64,000 nt of DNA from Synechococcus sp. J7-Johnson (GTDB lineage: Bacteria; Cyanobacteriota; Cyanobacteriia; PCC-6307; Cyanobiaceae): NCBI RefSeq assembly GCF_024345795.1, contig NZ_JAGQBU010000011.1, positions 29,470 through 93,469 on the forward strand. Reading direction: 5' to 3'. Both the position numbers and the translations under genes were made by a program. The notes under the pieces are model-generated. The model made no database searches. It was given only the letters and a program-made list of their open reading frames with translations, and was not told the DNA's origin. Position 1 is the first letter of the stretch, and the number at the start of each line of letters is the position of its first letter. Positions 42,170 to 54,399 of this stretch are shown one piece after another.

Positions 42170-42485
42170 CCGGGAAGCCAGCCGCGGCAGGGACCAGCCT
42201 GGAGGCTGGTCTGGGTCTGCACCTGCAGCCAACGACGGCCACCCGGCTCACTCCAGCTACGCAGCAGCCGCAGCGGTTCTCCCCGCTCCAGGCGGATCAG
42301 GCAGGGAGCCCGGTGATGGGGAGAGCAGCGCAAGGACAGATCGGCAGCCAAAAGCCCATCGGCCAACAGGGGCTCCTGACCCTGGCGGCGGCGCAACTCG
42401 GGAGACCGACGTTCGGCGCCCCCGGCAGGCAGGGCGGCCGGGGCGATCAGAGCGAAGCCGAGAAGCCAGATCCAGCGCCAGTCCA

Positions 42486-42486
<1 letters not shown>
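42166..42486 (-). CDS. Small secreted protein between gyrB and crcB
   Basis: 106 residues with a clear signal peptide (IWLLGFALIAPAALPAGGA, cleavage near residue 22-24). The mature part has two cysteines (SLRCSPHHRAPC in part) that may form a disulfide, and ends in a Trp-rich SH3-like stretch (LRLLRSWSEPGGRRWLQV). I know no named family. Its ATG shares a base with the gyrB stop (TGATG) and its stop overlaps the crcB GTG, which strongly supports it as a real coupled gene. Confidence 0.75.
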
Positions 42487-44561
<2,075 letters not shown>

Positions 44562-44639
44562 TTACCACCGAAGGCTCACAGCCGCCCTCAGGGGCCTCTG
44601 GCGGCCCATTCGAGCCAGGGGTGCACCCCCCAGGATTCC

Positions 44640-45536
44640 ATGCCCCAGCCGCCCCTGTTGATCGCCCTGATGGGACCCACCGCCAGCGGCAAGACCGCCC
44701 TGGCGATCGAGCTCGCTGAAGCCCTGGATCTGGCCGTGCTCTCGGTCGACTCCCGCCAGCTGTATCGCGGCATGAGCATCGGCACCGCCAAACCGAACGC
44801 CCAGCAGCGCGCCCGGGTGCGCCATCACCTGCTCGACCTGCGGGACCCCGACCAGCCGATCAACCTGCAGGAGTTCTGCAGCGCCGCACGGGCAGCCATC
44901 GCCGCCGAGCACCGCCGCCGGGATGTGGCCTTGCTCGTGGGCGGCAGTGGCCTCTATCTGCGGGCTCTCACCCAGGGACTCCAACCTCCGGCGGTGCCAC
45001 CCCAGCCCGCCCTGCGGGCCCAACTGCAGGAGCTCGGTCAGCCCTTCTGCCACCAGCTCCTGAGCCAGGCCGATCCTCTCTCCGCCGGCCGGATCGCCCC
45101 CGCCGACGCCGTGCGCACTCAACGGGCACTGGAGGTGATTTACGCCACCGGCCGGCCCTACGCCAACCAGCCAAGCGCCTGCCCGCCGCCCTGGCGACTT
45201 CTGGAGCTGGGCCTGAACCCCCTGGATCTGCGTGAGCGCATCGGCCTACGCAGCCAGCAGCTCTACAGCGATGGACTGGTGGCGGAAACCGAAGCACTCA
45301 TCCACCACTACGGGGCCGAGCTGCCCCTGCTGGACACCATCGGCTACGGCGAAGCCCGCTCGCTGCTGGCCGGAGAGCTGCAGGAAGCGGAGGCCATCTC
45401 CCTGACCACCCGGCGCACGCTCCAGTACGCCAAGCGGCAGCGCACCTGGTTCCGCCGTCAGCATCAACCCTTGTGGCTCGAGGGCGACGATCCGCTCCAG
45501 CAGGCGTTGCGGGCGGTGCAGCGCGTCCTAGGGTAA
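44640..45536 (+). CDS. miaA: tRNA dimethylallyltransferase MiaA
   Basis: 298 residues. P-loop [11 protein letters not shown] (residues 11-21), the DSRQLYRGM motif with the catalytic Asp, [13 protein letters not shown], and [13 protein letters not shown] near the C terminus identify MiaA, which prenylates A37 of tRNAs that read UNN codons. The start at ATG 44640 is preferred over 44544. It is divergent from gyrB across 195 bases. Confidence 0.95.
   Translation: MPQPPLLIALMGPTASGKTALAIELAEALDLAVLSVDSRQLYRGMSIGTAKPNAQQRARVRHHLLDLRDPDQPINLQEFCSAARAAIAAEHRRRDVALLVGGSGLYLRALTQGLQPPAVPPQPALRAQLQELGQPFCHQLLSQADPLSAGRIAPADAVRTQRALEVIYATGRPYANQPSACPPPWRLLELGLNPLDLRERIGLRSQQLYSDGLVAETEALIHHYGAELPLLDTIGYGEARSLLAGELQEAEAISLTTRRTLQYAKRQRTWFRRQHQPLWLEGDDPLQQALRAVQRVLG
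45507..45534 (+). promoter_or_regulatory. Candidate promoter of infC
   Basis: TTGCGG (45507-45512), a 16-base spacer and TAGGGT (45529-45534) overlap the end of miaA, 56 bases before the infC ATG. Confidence 0.45.
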
Positions 45537-45589
45537 CCATGTGGTTCCACCAGTTCCACGAGACCACTGCCGGTCCCTCGCCTCTCTGA

Positions 45590-46246
45590 ATGCCACCTCG
45601 TCCCCGTTTCGATCGCCGCGCCCCCGTCCGGGAGCTCCCCAACATCAACGAACGGATCAGCTACCCCCAGCTCAGGGTGGTTGATGCCGACGGCAGCCAG
45701 CTCGGGGTGATCACCAGGGAAGAAGCCCTGGAAGTGGCCAAGGACCGCGACCTCGACCTGGTGCTGGTCAGCGAAAAAGCTGACCCCCCGGTCTGCCGGA
45801 TCATGGACTACGGCAAGTTCAAGTTCGAGCAGGAAAAGAAGGCCAAGGAGGCCAAGAAGAAGTCGCATCAGACCGAAGTCAAGGAGGTCAAGATGCGCTA
45901 CAAGATCGACTCGCACGACTACCAGGTGCGCATCGGTCAGGCAGTCCGCTTCCTCAAGGACGGTGACAAGGTCAAGTGCACGGTGATCTTCCGGGGCCGG
46001 GAGATCCAGCACACGGCCCTCGCCGAACTGCTGCTGTTCCGTATGGCCAAAGATCTCGAGGAGAGCGCCGAGATCCAGCAGGATCCCAAGCGGGAAGGCC
46101 GGAACATGATCATGTTCCTGACCCCGCGCAAGACGCCGCTCACCAAGGAGAAGGATGCCGCCGCCCAGGCCGCCAAAGCCGTGCGCACCATCCCCTCCCC
46201 GGTCCGGCAGCTAGGCAACGCCGAACCGGCTCCCAGCGAAGTCTGA
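45590..46246 (+). CDS. infC: Translation initiation factor IF-3
   Basis: 218 residues. The N domain has [21 protein letters not shown] and [17 protein letters not shown]; the lysine-rich linker is [15 protein letters not shown]; the C domain has [18 protein letters not shown] 45-residue Ala/Lys-rich tail extends past the usual end, as in many cyanobacteria. It begins with ATG 45590 after a candidate promoter and converges on the hydrolase gene. Confidence 0.96.
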   Translation: MPPRPRFDRRAPVRELPNINERISYPQLRVVDADGSQLGVITREEALEVAKDRDLDLVLVSEKADPPVCRIMDYGKFKFEQEKKAKEAKKKSHQTEVKEVKMRYKIDSHDYQVRIGQAVRFLKDGDKVKCTVIFRGREIQHTALAELLLFRMAKDLEESAEIQQDPKREGRNMIMFLTPRKTPLTKEKDAAAQAAKAVRTIPSPVRQLGNAEPAPSEV

Positions 46247-46253
46247 TCCGGCC

Positions 46254-47000
46254 TCAGCCCGGTTCGAGCTCGCCGGCAAAGAGCTCCAGCATCCGGCGCC
46301 AGCCCTCGGCCGCCGCGCCGCTGCTGTAATCGGAGCGCTGCTCGCACATGTAGCCATGGCCGGCCTCGGCCATCTCCAGACGCAGGCGTTGACCGCTCGG
46401 ATCCGCCGCCGCCAGGGCCGCCGCGATCGCCTCCACATCAGCAGGCGGAATCAGTGGATCCAGGCGTCCACAGAAGAACGTCAGGGCACCAACCACATTC
46501 GGTAGCACCTCCAGGCTGGGGGGTCCACCGCCCGGCCGGCCGCTGACCACCCCGGCGCCATAGAAGGCGGCGGTTGCTCTGACCGCCGGCAGGCTGGCGG
46601 CCAGCAGGGCGGCATGGCCGCCAAAGCAGAAGCCCACGCAGCCCAGTCCCGGGCGGCCAGGCAGCCGCCGCTGCAGCCAGGTGGCGGCCGCCTGCAGATC
46701 CCCCAGCAGCTGATCGGTGCGGACCCTGTCCTTGTGGGCGCGCCCTATCACCAGCTCAGCAGCGCTGTAGCCCAGGTCGAGATCCGGGGCAGTGCGTGCC
46801 ATCAGCGGCACCGCCAGAGCCGCATAGCCCTGCTGCGCCAGCCGTGCCGCCGTGCTGCGCAGCCAGCTGTTGATGCCGAACACCTCAGGCAGCACCAGCA
46901 CCCCACCCCGGGGGGGCTTCGCCGCGGGCTCCCACCAGCAGCGCAGGGGGCAGGGGTGGAGTGCCCCGGGGGATGGTTCGATCGTGATCCACTCGGCCAT
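46254..47000 (-). CDS. Dienelactone hydrolase family protein
   Basis: 248 residues from ATG 47000. An alpha/beta hydrolase of the DLH type: the nucleophile Cys in GFCFGGH, the acid in FCGRLDPLIP and the histidine in AEAGHGYM. VLVLPEVFGINSWLR is the oxyanion-side motif with a conserved Glu. The frame continues to 47156 but into the plmA promoter region without homology. The physiological substrate is unknown. Confidence 0.9.
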   Translation of the reverse strand: MAEWITIEPSPGALHPCPLRCWWEPAAKPPRGGVLVLPEVFGINSWLRSTAARLAQQGYAALAVPLMARTAPDLDLGYSAAELVIGRAHKDRVRTDQLLGDLQAAATWLQRRLPGRPGLGCVGFCFGGHAALLAASLPAVRATAAFYGAGVVSGRPGGGPPSLEVLPNVVGALTFFCGRLDPLIPPADVEAIAAALAAADPSGQRLRLEMAEAGHGYMCEQRSDYSSGAAAEGWRRMLELFAGELEPG

Positions 47001-47085
47001 GGCAGGGATGGGTGCGGGAGGCGCTGCTGGAGTGCGGCCCGTGTGACGGCAGCAACCGGCACAGGCTCGTATGCCACAGGGGGAA

Positions 47086-47114
47086 TTGTCACCGGCGCAG
47101 AAGCTCCGTAGGGT
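47086..47114 (+). promoter_or_regulatory. Promoter of the plmA-like gene
   Basis: TTGTCA (47086-47091), a 17-base spacer and TAGGGT (47109-47114). The implied transcript begins near 47121, after the upstream ATG 47071, which supports GTG 47143 as the true start of the gene. Confidence 0.6.
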
Positions 47115-47142
47115 GGCGCAACCCGTACTGGTTTCCTCCGGC

Positions 47143-48171
47143 GTGCGATTCCACATCCAGCAGGAAAGCGATATCCCGGCGTCGACCCAGCTCTACAACC
47201 AGATCTGCTTTGCGATCGCCGCCCGGCACTACCCGCCGGGCCATCGCCTGCCGAGTACGCGGCAGCTGGCCATGCAGACCGGCCTGCACCGCAACACGAT
47301 CAGCAAGGTCTACCGCCAGCTGGAGAACGACGGCGTCGTCGAGGCGATGGCGGGCTCGGGCATCTACGTGCGCGACCAGCAGAAGCCCCGCGAACTCAAA
47401 GTGCCGCCGGGCCTGCGTAACCGCCTGCGCCCCGACATCGACCGGGAGGTGCGCCAGTGTGTCGACGGGCTGCTCAACGCCGGCTGCACCCTGCAGCAGG
47501 CCCGCGAGCTGCTCACCCGCGAGATCGACTGGCGCCTGCGCTGCGGCGCCCGGGTGCTGGTCTCCACCCCGCGCGAGGACATCGGCGCCTCGATGCTGAT
47601 CGCCGAGGAACTGGAGCCTGTCCTGGAGGTGCCTGTGGAGGTGGTGCCGATGGAAGAGCTCGAAGCCGTGCTGGAGAGCTCCAGCAACGGCACGGTGGTC
47701 ACCAGCCGCTACTTCCTCCAGCCCGTGGAAGAGCTTGCCCAGCGCTTCGGCGTGCGGGCCGTGGCGGTCGACCTCAACGACTTCCGCCACGAGCTCGACC
47801 TGCTCAAAGAGCTGCGGGCCGGCAGCTGCGTGGGCCTGGTGAGCATCAGCCCCGGCATCCTGAGGGCCGCCGAGGTGATCCTGCACAGCCTGCGCGGCAA
47901 CGAGCTGCTGGTGATGACCGCCAACCCCGACGTGGGCAGCCGCCTGCTGGCCCTGCTGAGGGCCGCCAGCCACGTGCTCTGCGACCGTCCCAGCCTGCCC
48001 CTGGTGGAGCAGACCCTGCGCCAGAACCGCGCCCAGCTGATGCGCCTGCCCCAGATCCATTGCGCCCAGAGCTATCTGGGGGCCGCCACCATCGACCTGC
48101 TGCGTAAGGAAATTGGCCTGATCGGCCCCCGCGACAGCCGCCTCGAAGGCGAAGCCGCTCAGGCAGGATGA
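47143..48171 (+). CDS. plmA: GntR family transcriptional regulator, PlmA-like
   Basis: 342 residues from GTG 47143. The N terminus is a GntR winged helix (QLYNQICFAIAARHYPPGH, LPSTRQLAMQTGLHRNTISK, GSGIYVRD). The long C-terminal domain is not FadR-, HutC- or MocR-like and matches the arrangement of PlmA, a regulator conserved in cyanobacteria and reported to bind PII with PipX. If right, this ties it to nitrogen/carbon signalling. Homology is judged by eye, so the symbol is tentative. cysE follows 35 bases later. Confidence 0.75.
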   Translation: MRFHIQQESDIPASTQLYNQICFAIAARHYPPGHRLPSTRQLAMQTGLHRNTISKVYRQLENDGVVEAMAGSGIYVRDQQKPRELKVPPGLRNRLRPDIDREVRQCVDGLLNAGCTLQQARELLTREIDWRLRCGARVLVSTPREDIGASMLIAEELEPVLEVPVEVVPMEELEAVLESSSNGTVVTSRYFLQPVEELAQRFGVRAVAVDLNDFRHELDLLKELRAGSCVGLVSISPGILRAAEVILHSLRGNELLVMTANPDVGSRLLALLRAASHVLCDRPSLPLVEQTLRQNRAQLMRLPQIHCAQSYLGAATIDLLRKEIGLIGPRDSRLEGEAAQAG

Positions 48172-48206
48172 AGAAAGCACCGCTCTGACGTTGGCCCTTG
48201 GGTTCT

Positions 48207-48968
48207 GTGATCCGGCGAATCCTGAACCCTGTTCTGGCAGATCTTCGGATCATCAGGGAGCGGGACCCGGCCGCCCGCGGCACCCTCGAGATCCTGCTCT
48301 GCTACCCGGGCTTCCAGGCCCTGGTGCTGCACCGCCTCAGCCACCGCCTCTGGACCCTGAACGTGCCGCTGCTGCCGCGCATGCTCTCCCAGCTGGGTCG
48401 GCTGTTCACCGGCGTTGAGATCCATCCCGGCGCCACGATCGGCCACGGGGTGTTCATTGACCACGGCATGGGGGTGGTGATCGGCGAAACGGCCGAGATC
48501 GGCGACCGCTGCCTGCTCTACCAGGGGGTGACCCTGGGTGGTACCGGCAAAGTACACGGCAAGCGCCATCCCACCCTGGCGGAGAACGTGGTGGTGGGGG
48601 CCGGCGCCAAGGTGCTCGGGGCCATCACAGTGGGCACCAACACCCGCATCGGCGCGGGCTCAGTGGTGCTGCGGGATGTGGGGCCCGACAGCACCGTGGT
48701 GGGCATCCCCGGCCGTGTGATTCACCAATCTGGAGTTCGCATCGACCCCCTGGCCCACTCCCAGCTTCCTGACGCCGAAGCCAACGTGATCCGCAACCTG
48801 ATGGAGCGCATCGACACCCTGGAGAGCGAGCTCAGCCGTCTGCAGACATGCCTGCGGGAAGTGGCGGCGGGCCGCCCCCTGCAGGAAGCCTGCGGAGGCC
48901 GGGCACAGAGCCTTAAGGACCGGGAGATTATGGAGTTTCTCGGTGATCGTCCCACCGGACCACCTTGA
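48207..48968 (+). CDS. cysE: Serine O-acetyltransferase CysE
   Basis: 253 residues from GTG 48207 (TTG 48198 is an alternative). It has the N-terminal helical domain ([23 protein letters not shown]), the left-handed beta-helix hexapeptide repeats ([27 protein letters not shown]), and the active-site histidine in DHGMG, followed by a ~75-residue helical tail. It makes O-acetylserine for cysteine synthase, such as the enzyme at 17473-18498. Confidence 0.93.
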   Translation: MIRRILNPVLADLRIIRERDPAARGTLEILLCYPGFQALVLHRLSHRLWTLNVPLLPRMLSQLGRLFTGVEIHPGATIGHGVFIDHGMGVVIGETAEIGDRCLLYQGVTLGGTGKVHGKRHPTLAENVVVGAGAKVLGAITVGTNTRIGAGSVVLRDVGPDSTVVGIPGRVIHQSGVRIDPLAHSQLPDAEANVIRNLMERIDTLESELSRLQTCLREVAAGRPLQEACGGRAQSLKDREIMEFLGDRPTGPP

Positions 48969-48979
48969 GGACAGCAGCC

Positions 48980-49795
48980 ATGGCTTGGGGCAGGCCATTC
49001 ACCTTTCAAAGGAGCCTGCTTGGCCACCGACAGTTGCTCTGGCGCCTGGTTGAGCGGGAGGTGGCGGGTCGTTATCGGGGGTCGATGCTGGGCTGGGCCT
49101 GGAGCTTTCTCACGCCGCTGCTCATGCTTGCGGTGTACACCTTCGTGTTCTCCCAGGTTTTTCAGGCGCGCTGGGGGGATCTGCCTAACGCCGGACCCCT
49201 GGGGTTTGCGGTCAATCTGTTCGCCGGACTGATCGTGTTCAACCTGTTCGCTGAATGTACGGCTCAGGCCCCCAACCTGATTCTGACCAATGCCAACTAC
49301 GTGACCAAGGTGATCTTTCCCCTGGATCTTCTAGTCGTGGTGAACGTGGCGGTTGCCTGTTTCCATGCCCTAACCAGCTTGGTGGTGCTGGCGCTGTTCG
49401 AGTTGCTGGCCCAGGGGAGGGTGCCCCTCACCATGCTCTGGTTGCCACTGGTTTGGCTACCACTGATCGGCGGCTGCCTGGCCATCGGCTGGAGCCTCTC
49501 GGCCCTAGGGGTGTATCTTCGCGATATCAGCCAAGCCGTTGGCGTGACCCTGAGCATGCTGATGTTTCTCAGCGCCGTGTTCTATCCACTGAGCGCACTT
49601 CCTGAGCGCTGGCAGCCGCTGCTGGCCCTCAATCCCCTGGTGCTGATCATCGAGCAGACCCGCAGGGTGGCGGTCAGCGGACTGCATCCGAGCCCCGGAT
49701 ACCTCGTGGCGGGAACAGCCCTGGCACTGGTGGCCTGCGAACTGGGTTACCGCGGCTTCCAGAAGGCCCGCCGAGGCTTCGCCGATGTGCTCTGA
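48980..49795 (+). CDS. wzm: Polysaccharide ABC transporter permease (Wzm-type)
   Basis: 271 residues, six hydrophobic helices, ABC-2 family. The N-terminal amphipathic part RQLLWRLVEREVAGRYRGSMLGWAWSF in short pieces (REVAGRYRGSMLGW) is typical of O-antigen/teichoic acid exporters. It overlaps the following ATPase gene by 11 bases. ATG 48980 is preferred over TTG 48965. Together they export a lipid-linked glycan. Confidence 0.92.
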   Translation: MAWGRPFTFQRSLLGHRQLLWRLVEREVAGRYRGSMLGWAWSFLTPLLMLAVYTFVFSQVFQARWGDLPNAGPLGFAVNLFAGLIVFNLFAECTAQAPNLILTNANYVTKVIFPLDLLVVVNVAVACFHALTSLVVLALFELLAQGRVPLTMLWLPLVWLPLIGGCLAIGWSLSALGVYLRDISQAVGVTLSMLMFLSAVFYPLSALPERWQPLLALNPLVLIIEQTRRVAVSGLHPSPGYLVAGTALALVACELGYRGFQKARRGFADVL

Positions 49796-51239
49796 ACTGC
49801 CTGCTGCGCGGTCACTTACCAACGACGAGGCGAGCCCCCTGAGCGAGGACCAGGCAGCCGTTGTCGTGGATGGGCTGAGCAAGGTCTACAGGATTTACCA
49901 GCACCCCCGCCAGCGGCTGCTGCAGGCCCTCTGGGGACACCGCCGGCGTTACTACCAGGAGTTCTGGGCCCTGCAACCCCTCAACTTTCGTCTGGGGCGG
50001 GGGCAGACCCTGGGCATCGTGGGGCGCAATGGTTCAGGCAAGAGCACCCTGCTTCAGCTGATCTGCGGCACCCTCACACCCACCAGCGGCCACGTGCGTG
50101 TACGCGGCAGGGTGGGTGCCTTGCTGGAACTCGGCAGTGGCTTCAACCCGGAGTTCAGCGGCCGCGAAAATGTGTTCCTCAACGGGGCGGTGCTGGGCCT
50201 GAGCCAAGACGAAATCGAGGCGAAGCTCGAGGCCATTCTTTCCTTCGCCGACATCGGCAACTTCATCGATCAACCGGTGAAGACCTATTCCAGTGGCATG
50301 GCAGTGCGACTGGCCTTTGCCGTGCAGGCTCACATCGATCCGGATGTGCTGGTCGTGGACGAAGCCCTGGCTGTTGGCGATGAGTTGTTCCAGAAAAAAT
50401 GTTATGCCCATCTGGAGAAACTCAAGGACCAGGGCACCTCGATTCTGCTGGTCACCCACAGTTGTCCCCAGATCGTGCAGCACTGCGACGTGGCGCTGCT
50501 GATGCACAAGGGCAAGGCCAGGCGCTGGGGCAAGCCGGCGGAGATCACAGCCCTCTACCAGCAGCTCAGCCATGCTGATGATTCCCACTGGGACGCCATC
50601 GTGGGATCGAATCAGGATTTGGACAACAGCAGCGGCGGCGAGAAAAACACTGGAAGTGGGGTACACCGTCTGGCTCAGATCTGCGCAGCTCATGGACAAT
50701 TCAGCGAGATGGACTTGGAATCCAGCGTTCGAAGTACGCCCTACCTGGACCCCAAACTTCAACCAGCCTCCACGATGGTCTACCCGAGCCATGGGGCGAT
50801 AATCGAAGCGCTGGAGATCAGGAGCATGGATGGCCAGATTGCGAACGTGCTTCCCTACGGCGAGCCATTCATGCTCGAGTTTCACTACCGAGCCGAGCAG
50901 CACCTCAGCCAAGTGGCCTTCGGCTGCCACGTGGCCAGCCATACGGGCAGCAGGGTCACGGGGCAGATCCACCCGGAACGGGGGGAGCTGGTGCCCAGGA
51001 TCGAGGCCGGTCACCTGTGGTCGATCCGCTTCCACTTCCACGGTGGGCTCTGGCCCGGGACCTACTTCATCGGTGGTGGCCTCTGGAGCCCGGAAGGAAC
51101 TCAGCGATTCATCCACCGCGTCGTCGACTTCAAGGCCCTGCGGATCACCGCCTCAGCAGAGGTGGGCATTGTGGGGCAGTGCGATCTACACGCACGGCCG
51201 GCTGAGCTGACCTCCGACGACGACGAGCCATGTCCATAA
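49785..51239 (+). CDS. wzt: Polysaccharide ABC transporter ATPase (Wzt-type)
   Basis: 484 residues. Nucleotide-binding domain: GRNGSGKSTLLQLI, signature YSSGMAVRLAFAV, Walker B DVLVVDEALAVGD and the H-loop THSCPQ. After a linker rich in Asp/Ser (about 270-320), residues 335-465 form a Wzt-type C-terminal carbohydrate-recognition sandwich (YGEPFMLEFHYRAEQ, PGTYFIGGGLWSPEG), so the exporter probably checks a modified chain end. Confidence 0.92.
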   Translation: MCSELPAARSLTNDEASPLSEDQAAVVVDGLSKVYRIYQHPRQRLLQALWGHRRRYYQEFWALQPLNFRLGRGQTLGIVGRNGSGKSTLLQLICGTLTPTSGHVRVRGRVGALLELGSGFNPEFSGRENVFLNGAVLGLSQDEIEAKLEAILSFADIGNFIDQPVKTYSSGMAVRLAFAVQAHIDPDVLVVDEALAVGDELFQKKCYAHLEKLKDQGTSILLVTHSCPQIVQHCDVALLMHKGKARRWGKPAEITALYQQLSHADDSHWDAIVGSNQDLDNSSGGEKNTGSGVHRLAQICAAHGQFSEMDLESSVRSTPYLDPKLQPASTMVYPSHGAIIEALEIRSMDGQIANVLPYGEPFMLEFHYRAEQHLSQVAFGCHVASHTGSRVTGQIHPERGELVPRIEAGHLWSIRFHFHGGLWPGTYFIGGGLWSPEGTQRFIHRVVDFKALRITASAEVGIVGQCDLHARPAELTSDDDEPCP

Positions 51240-51331
51240 TCGACAGGGTCAACCACGAGTTCAGTTCATGGCAAGCCAAGCACGCTGTGCTGAGCGATCA
51301 GTGGACAGAGATGCGGAACTCTCGCAGCTAA
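51230..51331 (+). pseudogene. Short ORF after wzt, possible truncated glycan-gene remnant
   Basis: 33 codons from an ATG that overlaps the wzt stop region. The end LSDQWTEMRNSRS resembles the N-terminal segment (LRxSRSWRLTAPLR) that often opens glycosyltransferases and glycan-modifying proteins in Wzm/Wzt loci, but it stops before the rest. It could be a remnant of a lost gene. Evidence is weak. Confidence 0.25.
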
Positions 51332-51351
51332 ACGGACACTCAATCGCCTAA

Positions 51352-54195
51352 TCAGACGGTTGCAGCGGAGGCTTCAAGACGCGGCTGGAACATGAACATC
51401 GAATAGATCACATTACGGCGCATTGAGGTCATCATGTCAAGAAACATGTCGTAGCCCTCGTTCTTATATTCAATCAGGGGGTCCTTCTGGCCATAGCCGC
51501 GCAGTCCCACGGATTCGCGCAAGGCATCCATGGCCTGGAGATGCTCCCGCCAGAGGGTATCGATCTGCTGAAGGATGAAGAAGCGCTCGGCCTCTCGCAT
51601 CAGACCAGGGCGTGACTGCTCAATCTGACTTTCCTTGAGGTCGTAAGCATTGCGGAGTTGCTCGCGCAGAAAGGCCTTGAGTTCATCGGTGTTGAGGCCC
51701 GAGAGCTGCTCGGGTGTGAGATCCTCCAGTAAATAGACAAATTCCTTCACCTTTGCTACCAACTGGCCCAGATCCCATTCCTCAGGGGGGAGATCGGGGT
51801 TCACGTAGGCCTCGACAATGTCTGACATGGTGCGCTCGCCATAGCCGATCACCTGTAGCTTGAGCTCCCGTCCCTCGAGAACGCGCCGCCGCTCGGCATA
51901 AACAGCTTTGCGTTGGTTGTTCATCACCTCGTCGTATTCGAATACCTGCTTGCGGATGTCGTAGTAGTAGGTTTCAACTTTCTTCTGGGCCCCTTCCAGG
52001 GAGCGGGTCAGCATGCCGGATTCGATCGGCATGTCTTCCTCCACGCGGAAAGCATTCATCAACCCGGCCACGCGTTCGCCACCGAAGATACGAAGCAGGT
52101 TATCTTCCAGCGAGAGGAAGAAGCGGGTGCTGCCGGGGTCGCCCTGACGGCCGGCGCGGCCACGCAGCTGGTTGTCGACCCGGCGTGACTCATGCCGCTC
52201 GGTACCAATCACATGCAAGCCGCCGGCCTGGCGCACCTGCTCTTCTTCCTGCATCACGACCGCGTCGTACTCGCCGCGAACACGGGAAATCATTCGGCGA
52301 AGATGCTGGATCTGGGGGTCTTCGGCGGGCGCCTTCTCGGCCGCCTGGGCGATGCGATCCTCCAGCTCCAGAACGGTCAGTTCCCGATCGCCCCAGGCCT
52401 TCACCAGTTCACGGGCCAGGTCACCAAGTTCATGGTCCGTGTTGTGGCTGAGGGAGCAGGGATAAAGGGCACCGATGGCACGGGCTTCACTGGGGGCCAC
52501 CAAGGGGCTGGTACCCGCCGACTCCAGGCCGAAACCAGCAACGGAGGGCTGGCGTTGCAGCAACGGCACGGGGGGCTGATGCCCATCCTCAGGCCGAACC
52601 AGGCGAGGCAGCAGCACCTCACGCAGCTTCAGACGTGCCATGTAATCGGAGTTGCCGCCCAGGATGATGTCGGTGCCACGGCCGGCCATGTTGGTGGCGA
52701 TGGTGACCGCGCCGGCGCGGCCGGCCTGGGCAATGATTTCAGCCTCCCGCTCCACATTCTCGGGCTTGGCGTTGAGCAGGTTGTGGGGAATTCCGGCCTC
52801 CACCAGCAGGCCCGAGAGCAATTCCGACTTCTCGACGCTGGTGGTCCCCACCAGAACTGGCCTTGAAGCCCGGTGAATCTCGGCAGTTTCAATCGCAACG
52901 GCACGCCATTTGGCGGTTTCATTCTTGTAGACTTGGTCGACTAGATCCTGGCGGGAGCGGGGTCGGTTGGTGGGCACCACCGTGACTTCGAGTTTGTAGG
53001 TTTTCTCAAACTCCACTTCCTCGGTCTTGGCGGTGCCGGTCATGCCGGCCAGGCGCGGGTAAAGCAGAAAGAAATTCTGGTAAGTGATGCTGGCGAGGGT
53101 CTGGGTTTCGGGTTGGATCGGCAGGTTCTCTTTGGCTTCTATCGCTTGGTGCTGGCCATCGCTCCAGCGGCGGCCCGGCATCACCCGGCCCGTGAACTCA
53201 TCAACGATGACGGCATCGTAGCCACGCACGATGTAGTTCACATCCTTGACGAACAGCTCCTTGGCCTTGAGCGCATTGGTGATGTAGTGAGCCCAGGGAT
53301 CGGCGGGATCGAACAGATCAAGGACACCCAGATATTGTTCCGCTTTGGCATAGCCCTCATCGGTGAGGGTGACGTTACGCTGCTTTTCATCAACTTCATA
53401 GTCGCCCTCCGGATCGATGCCATCCTTGGCCATGCCCTCTGCCCGCTCGAGGACAGCGGCGATCTCGGCCGCCCGCATGTACTTCTCCTGGGGGCGCTCC
53501 ACCTGACCGGAGATGATCAAGGGTGTGCGCGCCTCATCCACAAGGATAGAGTCGACTTCGTCGATGATGCAGTAGTGAAACTGGCGCTGCACCACCTCTT
53601 CGAAGTCGTTCGCCATGTTGTCACGCAGGTAATCAAACCCGAGCTCACTGTTGGTGGCGTAGGTGATGTCACAGGCGTAATTGCGGCGCCGATCGGGGGG
53701 GGGCATGTCCTGCTGGATCAGGCCCACCGAGAGGCCGAGGAAGCGATGCACCTGGCCCATCCACTCGGCGTCGCGGCGGGCCAGGTAGTCGTTGACGGTC
53801 ACCACGTGGACGCCGGCGCCGGTGAGAGCGTTGAGATAGGCCGGCAGGGTGGCCACCAGGGTTTTTCCTTCGCCGGTCTTCATCTCGGCGATCTGGCCCT
53901 CGTGCAGCACCATGCCGCCGATCAGCTGCACATCGAAGTGGCGCATGCCCAGCACCCGCTTGCCGGCTTCACGCACCACAGCAAAGGCCTCGGGCAGCAG
54001 CTCATCCAGCAGCTGACTCTGGCTGGCTGGGGAGGCAGCCTTCTCTAGCCGTTGGCGGAACTCGGCTGTCTTGCCGCGCAACTGCTCGTCGCTGAGGGGG
54101 GCGATCTCCTCCTCCAACAGGTTGATATCCGCAACAATTGGCTGGTAGCGCTTGAGCTTGCGGGCGTTGGGATCACCAAGCAGCAGCTTGAGCAT
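51352..54195 (-). CDS. secA: Preprotein translocase ATPase SecA
   Basis: 947 residues starting [18 protein letters not shown]. Walker [33 protein letters not shown], the preprotein cross-linking domain, [22 protein letters not shown] and [15 protein letters not shown] are all present. A roughly 70-residue insertion after GGNSDYM, usual in cyanobacterial SecA, is seen. The C-terminal zinc-binding tail is absent, also usual in cyanobacteria. A TAGGGT -10 (54220-54225, minus strand) lies 25 bases upstream. Confidence 0.97.
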   Translation of the reverse strand: MLKLLLGDPNARKLKRYQPIVADINLLEEEIAPLSDEQLRGKTAEFRQRLEKAASPASQSQLLDELLPEAFAVVREAGKRVLGMRHFDVQLIGGMVLHEGQIAEMKTGEGKTLVATLPAYLNALTGAGVHVVTVNDYLARRDAEWMGQVHRFLGLSVGLIQQDMPPPDRRRNYACDITYATNSELGFDYLRDNMANDFEEVVQRQFHYCIIDEVDSILVDEARTPLIISGQVERPQEKYMRAAEIAAVLERAEGMAKDGIDPEGDYEVDEKQRNVTLTDEGYAKAEQYLGVLDLFDPADPWAHYITNALKAKELFVKDVNYIVRGYDAVIVDEFTGRVMPGRRWSDGQHQAIEAKENLPIQPETQTLASITYQNFFLLYPRLAGMTGTAKTEEVEFEKTYKLEVTVVPTNRPRSRQDLVDQVYKNETAKWRAVAIETAEIHRASRPVLVGTTSVEKSELLSGLLVEAGIPHNLLNAKPENVEREAEIIAQAGRAGAVTIATNMAGRGTDIILGGNSDYMARLKLREVLLPRLVRPEDGHQPPVPLLQRQPSVAGFGLESAGTSPLVAPSEARAIGALYPCSLSHNTDHELGDLARELVKAWGDRELTVLELEDRIAQAAEKAPAEDPQIQHLRRMISRVRGEYDAVVMQEEEQVRQAGGLHVIGTERHESRRVDNQLRGRAGRQGDPGSTRFFLSLEDNLLRIFGGERVAGLMNAFRVEEDMPIESGMLTRSLEGAQKKVETYYYDIRKQVFEYDEVMNNQRKAVYAERRRVLEGRELKLQVIGYGERTMSDIVEAYVNPDLPPEEWDLGQLVAKVKEFVYLLEDLTPEQLSGLNTDELKAFLREQLRNAYDLKESQIEQSRPGLMREAERFFILQQIDTLWREHLQAMDALRESVGLRGYGQKDPLIEYKNEGYDMFLDMMTSMRRNVIYSMFMFQPRLEASAATV

Positions 54196-54219
54196 GGAAT
54201 CCATCGACCAAGTCTATTT

Positions 54220-54225
54220 ACCCTA
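54220..54225 (-). promoter_or_regulatory. Candidate -10 box of secA
   Basis: TAGGGT on the minus strand, 24 bases before the secA ATG at 54195. No recognisable -35 is seen at the usual distance. Confidence 0.4.
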
Positions 54226-54399
54226 ACATCGGAGACTTGCGCCCTGCGGCCGAGAAGTGAGCTGGGGCAAGGGTTTTGCCAACTCAAGCCCTCACTCACA
54301 CCCCGCCACCCCAACCTCAGTCAGACCTCAGAACCCTCCACGCCTCGGTCTCGGACTGCCCGAGGCAGAGGATCATTCACTGGACTGTTCGACCAGCCC

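Noticed and set aside
54052..54399. Extended N terminus of the GNAT protein
   Set aside because: It lies antisense to secA and across the secA promoter; homology begins only after TTG 54400.
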